In this document: piece after piece, positions 26,040 to 35,443 of the stretch
Layout of the letters: every line of letters begins with the position of its first letter
How positions within the stretch are numbered: position 1 is the first letter of the stretch
Origin: Desulfospira joergensenii DSM 10085
Lineage (GTDB): Bacteria > Desulfobacterota > Desulfobacteria > Desulfobacterales > Desulfobacteraceae
Direction: 5' to 3'
NCBI RefSeq assembly: GCF_000420085.1
Contig: NZ_ATUG01000002.1
Span: 2,046,001 to 2,110,000 of the forward strand
DNA length: 64,000 bases
Made by a program: the position numbers and the translations under genes
The notes under the pieces: model-generated
What the model was told of the DNA's origin: nothing
Database searches by the model: none
Seen by the model: the letters and a program-made list of their open reading frames with translations, nothing else

Positions 26040-26040
26040 T

Positions 26041-26165
26041 GTTTTGGGGGGAATCTTCACCCATCTGCGGCGTTGCTGCAAAAATTTAAGATCCTCACGG
26101 ACAAGAGTACGCTCCGGTCTTAAAATTCTTTGCGCCTTGACCTGGGCAAATCTTCACCCCAAAAT
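26041..26165 (+). repeat. Intra-operon palindromic element, copy R1 (gatC/gatA)
   Basis: About 125 bp beginning one base after the gatC stop. Outer arms GTTTTGGGG and CCCCAAAAT pair, and the core contains TGCGGCGTTGC, TTTAAGATCCTCACG and CTCCGGTCTTAAAAT as in R2-R4. This copy has its own outer arm sequence that still self-pairs. See 38967, 40631 and 50453. Confidence 0.85.
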
Positions 26166-26264
26166 CGGAGACTCGGCACGGGGAGAATTTTGAATGACGA
26201 GCGACGAATATTGAAAGTCTTCCCTTGGGCTTTCACAAATATAAACGATTAGGAATCGATTGAA

Positions 26265-27737
26265 ATGGAACTTCATGAACTGACAATAAAACAGGCATCG
26301 GACCTGCTTGGCGAAAAAAAGATCTCCTCCAGGGAGCTGACCCGGGCTTTGCTGGACCGGATTGAGGCCCACGAGGGGAAGATCGACGCATTTGTCACCG
26401 TGGATCGGGACAAGGCCCTGGCCCAGGCGGATCAGGCGGATCAGGCCATTGCTTCGGGACAGGGGAAAATTTTTACCGGTATCCCCGTGGCTTTGAAAGA
26501 TCTTCTCTGCACCCGGGGGATGAGAACCACCTGTTCCTCAAAGATCCTGGATAATTTTGTTCCCCAGTACGACGCCACCGTGGTGGAAAAGCTTAAAAAA
26601 GAGAAGGCCGTATTCATCGGGAAGACCAATATGGATGAGTTTGCCATGGGCTCTTCCACGGAAAATTCAGCCATCAAGAAGACCCGGAACCCCTGGAACC
26701 GGGATCATGTCCCCGGCGGTTCCTCCGGGGGATCTGCCGCAGCCGTGGCCGCCCGGTTCTGCAGCGGAGCCCTTGGAACCGATACCGGGGGCTCCATCCG
26801 CCAGCCCGCCTCCCACTGCGGTGTGGTGGGGCTGAAACCCACCTACGGCCGGGTGTCAAGATTCGGCATGGTGGCATTCGGATCTTCCCTGGATCAGATC
26901 GGGCCCCTTACCCGGGATGTCAGTGATGCCGCTCTGATGCTGAACCTGATCGCAGGCCATGATCCCAGGGATTCCACCAGCGCCGACAGGGAGGTGCCCG
27001 ATTTTACCGGGGCCATGGCCGAAGTTGAAAAAAACTCCCTCAAAGGAATGAGGGCCGGGATCCCCAAAGAGTACCTGGGTATGGAAGGGATTGATCCCGA
27101 AGTGAGCCGGGTCTTTGAACAGGCAAGGAAAACCCTGGAGGATCTCGGGGTGGAGGTGATCGAGGTTTCCCTGCCCCATTCCGAGTATGTGGTGGCCGCC
27201 TATTATATCATTGCCCCCTGCGAGGCCAGCTCCAACCTGGCCCGGTTTGACGGGGTGAGGTACGGTTTCCGGTCGGAAGGCCGGGATGATCTCATCGATA
27301 TGTACAAGCACACGAAATCAGAAGGGTTTGGTCCCGAGGTGCAAAGACGGATCATCATCGGTACCTATGCCCTTTCGGCCGGGTATTACGATGCCTATTA
27401 CGGCCGGGCCTCCCAGGTCAGAACCCTGATCATGGAGGATTTTTCAAGGGCCTTTGACCAGTGCGACATCATCCTTTCCCCTGTGGCCCCTACACCGGCC
27501 TTTAAGATCGGAGAGAACACAGACGATCCCCTGACCATGTATTTGAGCGATATCTTTACCCTCTCGGCCAACATGGCCGGGGTTCCCGGGCTTTCGGTTC
27601 CGGCCGGTTTTTCATCTTCAGGACTGCCCATCGGGTTCCAGATGATGGGAGCCCGGTTTGATGAAATGTCCTTGCTCAGGGCCGGGTACGGTCTGGAGCA
27701 GGCACTGGATTTGAAACAAAAATTCCCCGAACTATAG
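26265..27737 (+). CDS. gatA: Asp-tRNA(Asn)/Glu-tRNA(Gln) amidotransferase subunit A
   Basis: A 490-aa amidase-signature enzyme that releases ammonia from glutamine and channels it to GatB. The Ser-cisSer-Lys triad region is intact: the catalytic Lys in 'GIPVALKDLL', and the Gly/Ser-rich loop 'PGGSSGGSAAAVAA' followed by 'GTDTGGSIRQPAS' with the nucleophile Ser. Length and the 'GVVGLKPTYGRVSRFG' motif are typical of GatA rather than other amidases. ATG 26265 follows an AGGA-type site. It is downstream of gatC across element R1, and 12 bases before a small gene of unknown role. Confidence 0.97.
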   Translation: MELHELTIKQASDLLGEKKISSRELTRALLDRIEAHEGKIDAFVTVDRDKALAQADQADQAIASGQGKIFTGIPVALKDLLCTRGMRTTCSSKILDNFVPQYDATVVEKLKKEKAVFIGKTNMDEFAMGSSTENSAIKKTRNPWNRDHVPGGSSGGSAAAVAARFCSGALGTDTGGSIRQPASHCGVVGLKPTYGRVSRFGMVAFGSSLDQIGPLTRDVSDAALMLNLIAGHDPRDSTSADREVPDFTGAMAEVEKNSLKGMRAGIPKEYLGMEGIDPEVSRVFEQARKTLEDLGVEVIEVSLPHSEYVVAAYYIIAPCEASSNLARFDGVRYGFRSEGRDDLIDMYKHTKSEGFGPEVQRRIIIGTYALSAGYYDAYYGRASQVRTLIMEDFSRAFDQCDIILSPVAPTPAFKIGENTDDPLTMYLSDIFTLSANMAGVPGLSVPAGFSSSGLPIGFQMMGARFDEMSLLRAGYGLEQALDLKQKFPEL

Positions 27738-27749
27738 GAGGAGGAAAAG

Positions 27750-27935
27750 ATGTCCAATATTCAGCCCCAGGGAGAAGCCTTGAAAAAGGCCATTGAGTGG
27801 ATATCGGAAAGGCGGAAAAAAGAACCGGATCTCAATCCCAGCCGCCTGGCCGATGAGGCTGCCCTGCAGTTTGACCTGAGCCCCAGGGATTCCGAGTTTC
27901 TTCTCCGGTTCGTAAAAGAGGATGAAACCGGGTAA
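27750..27935 (+). CDS. Small hypothetical protein between gatA and mutL
   Basis: A 61-aa, charged, helical protein (EALKKAIEWISERRKKEPD, then a helix-turn-helix-sized C-terminal half ending FLLRFVKEDETG). ATG 27750 has an excellent AGGAGGA site, and the gene fits exactly between gatA and mutL (5 bases before mutL). No metal or catalytic motif is seen. I do not recognise the family; the packing and ribosome site make it very likely to be real. Confidence 0.75.
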   Translation: MSNIQPQGEALKKAIEWISERRKKEPDLNPSRLADEAALQFDLSPRDSEFLLRFVKEDETG

Positions 27936-27940
27936 CTCCC

Positions 27941-29785
27941 ATGGCTGAAATCCGGATTCTACCTGATATCCTGTCCAATCAAATCGCTGCCGGAGAGGTG
28001 GTGGCGCGGCCGGCCTCCGTGGTCAAGGAACTGGTGGAAAACAGCATCGACGCGGGAGCCCAAAGGATCAGCGTGGAAATCGAAAACGGCGGGAAAAGGC
28101 TGATCCGGATTTCGGACGACGGGGCAGGGCTCACCCGGGACCAGGCCCTGCTCTCCATTGAACGGTACGCCACCTCAAAGATCTTTACCCGGGAGGATCT
28201 GTTTTCCATTGCCACATTCGGATTCCGGGGGGAGGCCCTTCCCTCCATTGCCTCGGTGTCCAGGTTCTGCCTGGTCACCCGGACCCGTGACAGCGATATC
28301 GGCACCCGGATCGATATCTCCGGGGGCAGGCTCTCGGATGTCTCCGATACCGGTGCCCCTCCGGGAACCATGGTGGAGGTGAAGAATCTCTTCTTTAACA
28401 CCCCGGCCCGGCGTAAATTTTTAAAATCACAGGCCACGGAAACCGGCCACATCGCCGATACCCTGTCCGGCATGGCCCTGGGCAATCCCGGTATCGGGTT
28501 CAGGCTGATCATCAATCAAAAACAACTTAAGAATTTTCTGCCGGGCCAGAATAAGTTGGAGCGTTCCCGGGCCGTGCTGGGAAAAGATGCGGCAGACAGG
28601 CTTTTCAGACTTGAGGCCCAGGAGAACGATATCTTTGTGACCGGCACCTGTACCCATCCTTCGGTGACCCGGTCCGCATCCTCCCGGATATTTCTCTTTG
28701 TCAACAACCGCCTGGTCTATGACCGGGGGCTTATCGCCGCCGTGTTCCAGGGATACCGGGGCCGGATCATGAAGGGGAGGTTTCCCATGGGCACCGTTTA
28801 TGTCCGCCTTCCCTTTGACCAGGTGGATGTGAATGTTCATCCCTCCAAGCGGGAAATCAAGTTTTTACATCCAGGCCCGGTATACCGCCTGGTGACCCGG
28901 GCTGTGGAAAAGGCCCTGGCCCAGGCCCAGGAAAATGTGATTCAATATGCTGGCCAGGGACGGGCAGATTTTACGGACGAGGCGGCTCAGCCCCCAGGGG
29001 AAAATGGTCCCCGTATCCCGTTTGATTCCGGACCGGATCCCAGGTCTGCAGAAAACAAACCCTTTGCCTGGCATGGAGCCGGCCTTCCGGAAAAGGTGGA
29101 GCAGGCCCCTATCCAATGGGGAGCCAGGGAATCGTACAGGGAGCCCCTGGAAGCTTGCCCTCCTGACCCCCCTCTGCCCCGGGAGCCGGAAAAAAGGGAA
29201 GGGGACCCGGAGGACCGGATACGGATTCTCGGCCAGGTCATGAATACCTATATCCTGGCGGAAAAACATGGCTCCCTGATCATGGTGGATCAGCATGCCG
29301 CCCATGAGCGGATCGTCTACGAGCAATTGAAGAGACGCCACCAGAGCCTTTCCGTCCAGAGCCAGACCCTTTTGGCCCCTGAGACCCTGGAACTGGGCCA
29401 CCGGGAGGCCGACCTTCTGTCCGGGGTTCTGGACGATCTGTCCGGCCTGGGGCTTAAGATCGAGCCCTTTGGCCCTGCGACCTTTGCCGTCCGGGCGGTT
29501 CCCGCCCTGATCGCGGAAAAGGATATACAAAGTCTGGTTCTGGAGATCGTGGACAGCCTGGTGAATAAAAAGGATTCTGTTTCCGGCTGGTTGGAGGAAT
29601 GCCTCATCTCCATGGCCTGCCACACAGCGGTCCGGGCCAATAAGGAGATGAATCCAAGGGAAATGGAAAGCCTGCTCCAGGAGCTTTTCACCTGCGACAA
29701 CCCCATGCACTGCCCCCACGGCCGGCCCACTCTGGTCTCCTTTGATCCGGCCCGCATGGAAAAGATGTTCAAGCGTCAGGTCTGA
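27941..29785 (+). CDS. mutL: DNA mismatch repair endonuclease MutL
   Basis: A 614-aa GHKL-ATPase matchmaker of mismatch repair. N-terminal motifs are clear: 'VKELVENSIDAGA' (ATP and Mg binding), 'SDDGAGL', 'YATSKI' and 'GFRGEALPSIASVS'. The C-terminal dimerisation domain holds the nicking-endonuclease motif DQHA(x)2E(x)4E as 'DQHAAHERIVYE', plus 'ACHTAVRANK' and 'CPHGRPT'. This is the MutL type of bacteria lacking MutH, so it should cut the daughter strand itself. The linker (about 345-425) is Pro/Gly-rich. mutS is not in the window. Confidence 0.96.
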   Translation: MAEIRILPDILSNQIAAGEVVARPASVVKELVENSIDAGAQRISVEIENGGKRLIRISDDGAGLTRDQALLSIERYATSKIFTREDLFSIATFGFRGEALPSIASVSRFCLVTRTRDSDIGTRIDISGGRLSDVSDTGAPPGTMVEVKNLFFNTPARRKFLKSQATETGHIADTLSGMALGNPGIGFRLIINQKQLKNFLPGQNKLERSRAVLGKDAADRLFRLEAQENDIFVTGTCTHPSVTRSASSRIFLFVNNRLVYDRGLIAAVFQGYRGRIMKGRFPMGTVYVRLPFDQVDVNVHPSKREIKFLHPGPVYRLVTRAVEKALAQAQENVIQYAGQGRADFTDEAAQPPGENGPRIPFDSGPDPRSAENKPFAWHGAGLPEKVEQAPIQWGARESYREPLEACPPDPPLPREPEKREGDPEDRIRILGQVMNTYILAEKHGSLIMVDQHAAHERIVYEQLKRRHQSLSVQSQTLLAPETLELGHREADLLSGVLDDLSGLGLKIEPFGPATFAVRAVPALIAEKDIQSLVLEIVDSLVNKKDSVSGWLEECLISMACHTAVRANKEMNPREMESLLQELFTCDNPMHCPHGRPTLVSFDPARMEKMFKRQV

Positions 29786-29927
29786 ACCATAAAAATTCTT
29801 CACGCGCCTTCTGCTCTTTCTGGCGGATGAATCCTGTTGAATTTTTGTTTCACTACGAAGAGCACAAAGATCGCGAAGGGGTTTTGGGGGAAATTCAGGG
29901 CAAATCAGCGTGAAACATGCAGGGAAT

Positions 29928-29957
29928 AAGGAATTTTTATAAAAAAATCCTTTTTTT
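29928..29957 (+). terminator. mutL terminator
   Basis: AAGGAATTTTT and AAAAATCCTT form an imperfect stem followed by TTTTT, directly before the porin promoter. Confidence 0.6.
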
Positions 29958-29960
29958 AAC

Positions 29961-29989
29961 TTGACCCGGGGAATGAATTTGCATATAAC
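29961..29989 (+). promoter_or_regulatory. Sigma-70 promoter of the porin gene
   Basis: TTGACC (29961-29966) and TATAAC (29984-29989) are separated by exactly 17 bases and lie about 130 bases before the porin ATG. Confidence 0.7.
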
Positions 29990-30120
29990 CATGGTAATTT
30001 CGCTAAGGGTAGCGGAATATGCCTTGCTGCCGGGTGTTCCGGTGCGGGGTTTTAAATGTAATTTTTTTTGTCTTCTTTTTAAAAGGAAGGGAAGATGGAA
30101 AAAAAGAAAAGGAGAAAAAG

Positions 30121-31389
30121 ATGAAAAAATTAGCTGTTGCGATTTTCGTGGCCCTTCTGGGCCTCGCATTCACCGCACCCGCCTTTGCACTGGAAAACCA
30201 GTTCGGCGGTTACTGGCGTGTGAGAATGTTCAACCAGACCGATTTTGACGGTCGGGACAATCAGGATGGTATCTCTACTGCAGCCACTACCGGTCATATC
30301 GAAACGGATAGTACTGACCCCGCCTATGGAACTATGGTTCTGGATGACCCAACTGTTACAAACGCAGATGCCCAGAAAGTAGACACCAGAACCCGTCTGT
30401 ATTACACAGCTGTTATCAATGACAACCTCAAGTTCGTCAACAAGTTTGAAATGGACGCTGTCTGGGGTGATTCCACTACTTACGGTGATATCGGTGCAGA
30501 TGCCGTGTCAGTTGAAGTGAAAAATTCCTACGTTGATTTCAACTATGCCGGTGCCAACTTCAAAATTGGTACCCAGGGCGGAACCCTGCATCGTGGATTC
30601 CTTTTTGCCGATGACTTCTCCGGTATCACAGCTTCCATGAACGGTTTTACCTTTGTCTATGCCAAGGTTATCGAAACTGGTGACGGTCCGGGTGAAGAAA
30701 CCCAGATGTATTCCGGTATCTATGGTTTTGATCTTGACGGTGTTAAAATTGCTCCTGCCTTCACCTATGTAGATGAAGCCAATGGTGACGAAGCCTGGTA
30801 CCTGGGTGTCGACGTTGATGCCATGCTGGGTGGCGCATCTGTCTGGGGTACTTTGATCTACAACGGCGGTGAAAGAGGAACTGCTGATATTGAAGCTTGG
30901 CTGACCGCAGCCGGTTTCTCCATGTCCATGAACGACATGGTCGGTATCCATGGTCAGGCTTTCTATGCAACTGGCGAAGATGCTGATACCGATATTAACG
31001 GTTTTCAGGATGCTACCACTGGTGCTTCCTACTACTGGGCTGAGATCATGGGTTACGGTGAGTTTGATACCCAGGTATCCGCTGGTATCCCTGTTGACGG
31101 TGATATCATTTCCGGTATTTATGCCATCAACTTTGGTATGACCTATGCTGCCAGTGACAAACTGAAATTCACCGGTGACCTCTGGTATGCTGCTCTGACT
31201 GAAGACGATGCCAACGGCCAGGACGATCTGGGCGTTGAAGTTGACCTGGTTGCCGACTATGCGCTTGTTGAAGGCATGAACGTTAAATTGATTGCCGCTT
31301 ATCTGTTTGCCGGCGATGCTACCACTGGTGGCGGATCCAACGACGAAAATCCGATGGAAATCGGTACTATGTTCAGCATCAGCTTCTAA
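30121..31389 (+). CDS. Outer-membrane porin
   Basis: A 422-aa precursor starting at ATG 30121 after an AAGGAGAAAAAG site; the longer frame upstream is not needed. The signal peptide is MKKLAVAIFVALLGLAF..., cut after AFA. The mature protein is acidic, lacks cysteine and alternates polar and aromatic residues as in beta-barrels (GGYWRVRMFNQTDFDGRD, LYYTAVINDNLKFVNKFEMD), and it ends with Phe (FSISF) as outer-membrane proteins do. Codon choice is clearly biased compared with neighbours, suggesting high expression. It has its own promoter and terminator. It is similar in type to the general porins of Desulfobacterales; the substrate is unknown. Confidence 0.85.
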   Translation: MKKLAVAIFVALLGLAFTAPAFALENQFGGYWRVRMFNQTDFDGRDNQDGISTAATTGHIETDSTDPAYGTMVLDDPTVTNADAQKVDTRTRLYYTAVINDNLKFVNKFEMDAVWGDSTTYGDIGADAVSVEVKNSYVDFNYAGANFKIGTQGGTLHRGFLFADDFSGITASMNGFTFVYAKVIETGDGPGEETQMYSGIYGFDLDGVKIAPAFTYVDEANGDEAWYLGVDVDAMLGGASVWGTLIYNGGERGTADIEAWLTAAGFSMSMNDMVGIHGQAFYATGEDADTDINGFQDATTGASYYWAEIMGYGEFDTQVSAGIPVDGDIISGIYAINFGMTYAASDKLKFTGDLWYAALTEDDANGQDDLGVEVDLVADYALVEGMNVKLIAAYLFAGDATTGGGSNDENPMEIGTMFSISF

Positions 31390-31427
31390 GTCTGACTTAG
31401 AGTTTATCTGACTGAATAGTCTTTATG

Positions 31428-31470
31428 AACCGGGTGTATGAGTTGTTTCATGCACCCGGTTTTTATTTTT
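31428..31470 (+). terminator. Porin terminator
   Basis: AACCGGGTGTATG pairs with CATGCACCCGGTT, followed by TTTTATTTTT. Confidence 0.9.
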
Positions 31471-31837
31471 AAGCTGTCGACTATCGGCAAAAAACGGCCT
31501 GGAACTGCCAAAGGCTGCCTTTATTTTATGCAGATAAGAAGTTGATCCTGAATTTTATTGACAAACAACTGCCGATCCCTGGAAACATTTTAATCGATCC
31601 ATATCCTTTTTCTTAAGACCTTCCTTGGAAACGCTCCCCTTGTCAGAGGTTCCGTATTTTGTAATCTTTTGCCACTTTTTAATCTTCAGATTGGGGAATC
31701 CTGAAAAAGCTGTCTATAGCAGATTCTGTTTATTATATTCCTGAATTGCCAGTGGAAAAACAGCTTGTGAGGCATGAGAAGATGTGGTAGGGTAGCAGGC
31801 TGTAATTATTTGATAAACTATAAAATATAGGTGTTTC
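31471..31837. other. Intergenic region upstream of the VCBS-type gene
   Basis: 367 bp without a gene. The final 40 bases are AT-rich (TGATAAACTATAAAATA) and may contain a -10 region, but no good -35 partner at proper spacing was found. I see nothing else definite. Confidence 0.4.
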
Positions 31838-33361
31838 ATGAAGGCGACTTGGTTGCGGTTTAATGTTTTGATCCTGGCTGTTTTATTCAGCTTTCTCCTG
31901 TCAGCATCTGCCTGGGCAGAAGTAAAAAAGTTCATGGTAACTCCCATCAGAATTACTTCCCAGGAAGATCTTGGTTTTCTTGAAAAAGGCATCCTCAGGA
32001 TGCTGGAGGCAAGGCTGAACATCCCTGACCATGCTTCTGTAGTGAAATCTTCCGAGCCAGCCGATTATATTGTAGAAGGGTCAGTTCTGATTTTCGGAGA
32101 TCAGGTCAATACGGAAATCAAACTGATCAATGCCGCTTCAAAGGAACTCGAGATCGGTTTCAACGAGGTGGGCACCCAAAAAGGAGATGTGCTCAAGCAT
32201 ATTGATCTGTTTACGGAAAACGTCAGGACTCAGGTTCTGGGAATCGCTCCTGCTTCCGGTCTGAAATCCCCCGTGCAGCAGGGTGGATACCAGCAGGTAT
32301 ACCAGGGACCCCGGAATCCTGAAATGTGGCGGGGGCCGGCTCTGAAAAAGGAAATCCAGAGCATCGCTGTGGTCGACATTGATGATGACAAAGAAAATGA
32401 AACCCTGATCCTTTCTGACAATGAGCTGGAGATTTATAGGAGGACCCGGGAGGGATTTGCGCCTTTGTGGCAGGGCAGCCTGGATAATTTAGATGTAAAG
32501 CATCTTTTTGTGGATGTCATGGATCTGGATAACGACGGGCAGAAAGAGATATTCATCACCGGGGTCCATGAAAAAAATCTGATTCCGGCTTCCTTTATCT
32601 ATCATTATGATGCCTCCGGATTGACAAAAATCGCCGGCTATCTGAAGTATTTCCTGCGGGTGGTGGATACCAAAGACGGTCCCGTGCTTCTGGGACAGAA
32701 GACCCAGGGTAAAGACGAAAGAATGCTGAATACAACAGTTTACCGGATGATCATGGATCAGACCGGTTCAGGCCTTATGACTTCGGATATCTCCTATCCC
32801 TTTGCCGAGAATGTTTTTGGAATGGCATTTGGTGATTTTATGAACACGGGGGAAGAGAGTACGGCTGTCCTTGGTCGCGATGGAGTGATTTCAATTTATT
32901 CTTCCGAAGGCGCACAAGTCTACAGGGGAAGCGAGGAATACGGGGGAACCCGGGCGGCCATTGATTACAAGGGGATACGCTATACCAAGGACGACGGTAT
33001 GGTCATGGACAAGCTGTATCTTCAGCAGAGGATCTTTGCCGCAGATCTTTACCAGGAGGGGAAGACCAGTATTGTGGTCGTCAAGAATGTGGACGAGGCA
33101 ATGGGGCTGCTTGACCGGACCCGGGTTTATCGGAAAGGACATATCGAGTCTCTCCAGTGGAACGAAATCGGCCTGATCAGTCAGGGCCGGACCCAGACCA
33201 TATCCGGATATATCAGCGATTATACCATTGCTGACATGGACAATGACGGCAAAAAAGAGATCGTCTTTTCCGTGGTGGATCCCACCAAACTCCTGGAGGA
33301 CAAGAGAAGCCGGATTCTGAGCCAGAGCTTTATCGTGAAAGGCGTCAAGCAGACGTTTTAA
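31838..33361 (+). CDS. Secreted protein with CsgG/TolB-like N-domain and VCBS/FG-GAP repeats
   Basis: A 507-aa exported protein: signal peptide MKATWLRFNVLILAVLF..., cleaved after SAWA. Residues about 30-140 resemble the nucleotide-free 'TolB N/CsgG-like' domain ('GFLEKGILRMLEARL', 'ADYIVEGSVLIFGDQVN'). From about 170 on there are beta-propeller repeats with Ca-binding-like loops D-x-D-x-D-x-x-x-E: 'VVDIDDDKENETLIL', 'VMDLDNDGQKEIFI' and 'IADMDNDGKKEIVF'. A periplasmic or cell-surface role is likely. Its N-domain is related to the protein at 35444-36097, so the two may act together. The ribosome site (TAGGTG) is weak. No enzyme motif is seen. Confidence 0.75.
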   Translation: MKATWLRFNVLILAVLFSFLLSASAWAEVKKFMVTPIRITSQEDLGFLEKGILRMLEARLNIPDHASVVKSSEPADYIVEGSVLIFGDQVNTEIKLINAASKELEIGFNEVGTQKGDVLKHIDLFTENVRTQVLGIAPASGLKSPVQQGGYQQVYQGPRNPEMWRGPALKKEIQSIAVVDIDDDKENETLILSDNELEIYRRTREGFAPLWQGSLDNLDVKHLFVDVMDLDNDGQKEIFITGVHEKNLIPASFIYHYDASGLTKIAGYLKYFLRVVDTKDGPVLLGQKTQGKDERMLNTTVYRMIMDQTGSGLMTSDISYPFAENVFGMAFGDFMNTGEESTAVLGRDGVISIYSSEGAQVYRGSEEYGGTRAAIDYKGIRYTKDDGMVMDKLYLQQRIFAADLYQEGKTSIVVVKNVDEAMGLLDRTRVYRKGHIESLQWNEIGLISQGRTQTISGYISDYTIADMDNDGKKEIVFSVVDPTKLLEDKRSRILSQSFIVKGVKQTF

Positions 33362-33458
33362 TGGCACAAAACAACCATAGTGAAGGTTTTGGAGAATCTA
33401 TAGTCAAAAGCTTTTTAAACTAGGAAAACATCTCTAAAACCCTGTTATGCTTGAAATA

Positions 33459-33487
33459 AAAAACCTGCCTTTTAGGCGGGTTTTTTA
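33459..33487 (+). terminator. Terminator after the VCBS-type gene
   Basis: ACCTGCCT and AGGCGGGT pair across a TTTT-type loop, followed by TTTTTT. Confidence 0.8.
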
Positions 33488-33525
33488 TTGAACTGACAAA
33501 AAACATTGTTTAGTCAATAAAACGC

Positions 33526-33554
33526 TTGACATGGGCTCGAACCCAAGATAAACA
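33526..33554 (+). promoter_or_regulatory. Promoter of the FadL-like gene, with inverted repeat in the spacer
   Basis: TTGACA (33526-33531) and TAAACA (33549-33554) with a 17-bp spacer. The spacer is an imperfect palindrome, TGGGCTCGAACCCA, which could be an operator. The regulator is unknown. Confidence 0.5.
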
Positions 33555-33656
33555 CCTAAGGTAGACAGGCTTCCACAGCCTTGTTTTGCTTGCGGATACG
33601 GTCGTTTAAAAGGAGCGGCCACAATATAACAGCAGGTTTTCAAAAGGGAGGAAGAG

Positions 33657-34931
33657 ATGAGGAAAAACATCGTTCAAATCTTGGCACTGGCACTGATTTT
33701 AGGGTTTTTACCCCAATTGGCCCTGGCAGGGGGGGTGGATAACAAGCAGAACTGGTCTGCGGCTTATGCTTCAGGCCCCAGCCGGAACGCCGCCATTGAC
33801 GGGGCCGATATTGCCGCTTACAACCCGGCCGGTATTGTTCACCTTCCGGACGGCCTGACCTGCGAAATTGATGCCCAGTTTATCAACATCAACTATGACC
33901 ATACCATCGACGGGACCGATTACAGTGTGGACGGCTGGCCCATTGTTCCTTCCCTTTTTACCATCTATAAAAAGGACAAATGGGGATTTTACTTCACTTT
34001 CAACGTCCCTGGCGGCGGAGGAGAAGTCGAGTATGAGCAGGGAAACATTATTACTCAGAAAATAGCCAATCAATTTGGGGGGGCTGCTGCGTTTACCAAT
34101 CAATATGCTTATGTTGAAAGTATTGATTACGGCCTAACAACCGGCTTCTCCTACGCCTTTACCGATAAATTTTCATTTTCTGCCGGTTTAAGAAGGGTGA
34201 ATACAGAAAAGGATGTCGACCTTCACGGAACCACTGTTGTTCCCGCTCTGATTGCAGCGAACGGCGGCTCTTCTCAGGTTGTCGGCAAGTATGAGCAGGA
34301 AGCTGAAGGATATGGTGGAGTTTTTGGGTTGAATTATAAATTTAACAATACCATTAATTTTGGCTTGAGATATGAAACCAAGGTTAGTTTGGATTGGGAT
34401 ACAACAATCCCGGGCGACACATCACCGCTTGGTACAACCCTTTTGACTGCAAATAACAGAGAAGATGGCAAAAGTTATGCCAGGGATCTTCCTGCAGTAC
34501 TTGGTCTGGGTATGGAATGGAAGGCAACCGATAAGCTGACGGTCAAACCTTCTATTACCTATTATTTTGAAGAATCTGCCGACTGGGGGGATCAGAACAA
34601 CAAAATCGGGCACGATTCATATGATTTGGCTTTGAGTTTGGCCTACCAGATCAATGAAACATGGTCGGTATCCTGCGGCTATATGTACACCTCCAACGGA
34701 ATGGATCCCAATGAATACGGCATCATCGAGCAGATGAGCCCGCCGCTGGATTGCAATACCTTTGCCGTTGGCGGAAAATACCGGTACAATGAGAGACTGG
34801 CCTTTACCTTTGGCGCCATGGGCAGCTTCTATGAATCCGAAACCGCCAGGGCTGCTGGCACAGCCCCTGAAACCGAATACAGCAAAACCAATTACACCAC
34901 TGCCGTGTCTGTGGAGTACAGATTTTTCTAA
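33657..34931 (+). CDS. FadL/OmpP1-family outer-membrane transporter
   Basis: A 424-aa precursor with signal peptide (LALALILGFLPQLALAGG) and the FadL-type hatch start: 'AAYASGPSRNAAIDGADIAAYNPAGI', of which the NPAG part is the family hallmark. The remainder is a beta-barrel with Tyr/Phe alternation, and the protein ends in Phe (VEYRFF). Members carry hydrophobic molecules such as fatty acids or aromatic hydrocarbons across the outer membrane. ATG 33657 has a GGGAGGAAGAG site. It is a single-gene unit between its own promoter and terminator. The actual substrate cannot be read from the sequence. Confidence 0.88.
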   Translation: MRKNIVQILALALILGFLPQLALAGGVDNKQNWSAAYASGPSRNAAIDGADIAAYNPAGIVHLPDGLTCEIDAQFININYDHTIDGTDYSVDGWPIVPSLFTIYKKDKWGFYFTFNVPGGGGEVEYEQGNIITQKIANQFGGAAAFTNQYAYVESIDYGLTTGFSYAFTDKFSFSAGLRRVNTEKDVDLHGTTVVPALIAANGGSSQVVGKYEQEAEGYGGVFGLNYKFNNTINFGLRYETKVSLDWDTTIPGDTSPLGTTLLTANNREDGKSYARDLPAVLGLGMEWKATDKLTVKPSITYYFEESADWGDQNNKIGHDSYDLALSLAYQINETWSVSCGYMYTSNGMDPNEYGIIEQMSPPLDCNTFAVGGKYRYNERLAFTFGAMGSFYESETARAAGTAPETEYSKTNYTTAVSVEYRFF

Positions 34932-34960
34932 ACTGAAAACCTTCAGTTGAAGCGATTAAA

Positions 34961-34988
34961 GGCAGGTCCGAAAGGGCCTGCCTTTTTT
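34961..34988 (+). terminator. Terminator of the FadL-like gene
   Basis: GGCAGGTCC and GGGCCTGCC form a stem with a GAAA loop, followed by TTTTTT. Confidence 0.9.
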
Positions 34989-35385
34989 CGTCTGGAGCGG
35001 AAAGCCTAAAGTCAAAAGCCGGGGGAAAAGGGAAGGCGGATGGTAACTTTCGAAAGTCTGTATCCTGTTTTATAGCTGTTCTCAAAATAACATTTCGATT
35101 CATGCCGGCAGGAGCAAAGATATTGCGCTCATTCTCGAAAATCATCCATAATTTTCTCCGAGGGGGGATCCCTTCTCCAGCGGCTTCCTGCCAGCCGAAG
35201 GAATCCAACCCGCCAAAACCTCTGCTCCTCCCAGAGTCTGAGCTCAGTCCAAATGTAAGATAAAAATAAAGGAACATCCTTTTGAGAACCGCTATAAAAC
35301 CCCTTTATCAACACGATATGTGGTGTAAAAGCTTTGTAGGGATTATAATCATAGTCTATAGGCTTCGATCGATTTTCAAAGGCAA
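34989..35385. other. Intergenic stretch with a long-range inverted repeat
   Basis: About 400 bp between convergent genes, with no acceptable frame. A 22-bp inverted repeat (GTTTTATAGCTGTTCTCAAAAT at 35067-35088 in part, matching the reverse complement of 35279-35300 at 20 of 22 bases) encloses about 190 bp. It may be the remnant of a small mobile element. Nothing else is evident. Confidence 0.45.
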
Positions 35386-35419
35386 TAAAAAAGCACCTGC
35401 CGCTGCAGGTGCTTTTTTA
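35386..35419 (-). terminator. Terminator of the CsgG/TolB-like gene (bidirectional)
   Basis: AAAAAGCACCTGC and GCAGGTGCTTTTT form a perfect stem with a CGCT-type loop. It lies just past the stop at 35444 on the minus strand; both strands carry T-runs. Confidence 0.88.
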
Positions 35420-35443
35420 TCTTTTTACTGAGTTGCCTGTGGA

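Larger units (their letters stand above)
29786..30120. other. mutL-porin intergenic region
   Basis: 335 bp holding the mutL terminator (29928-29957) and the porin promoter (29961-29989), then a 5' leader of about 125 bases with a small hairpin (CGCTAAGGGTAGCG) and a GC-rich stretch. The leader is long enough for post-transcriptional control, but no known riboswitch is recognised. Confidence 0.5.
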
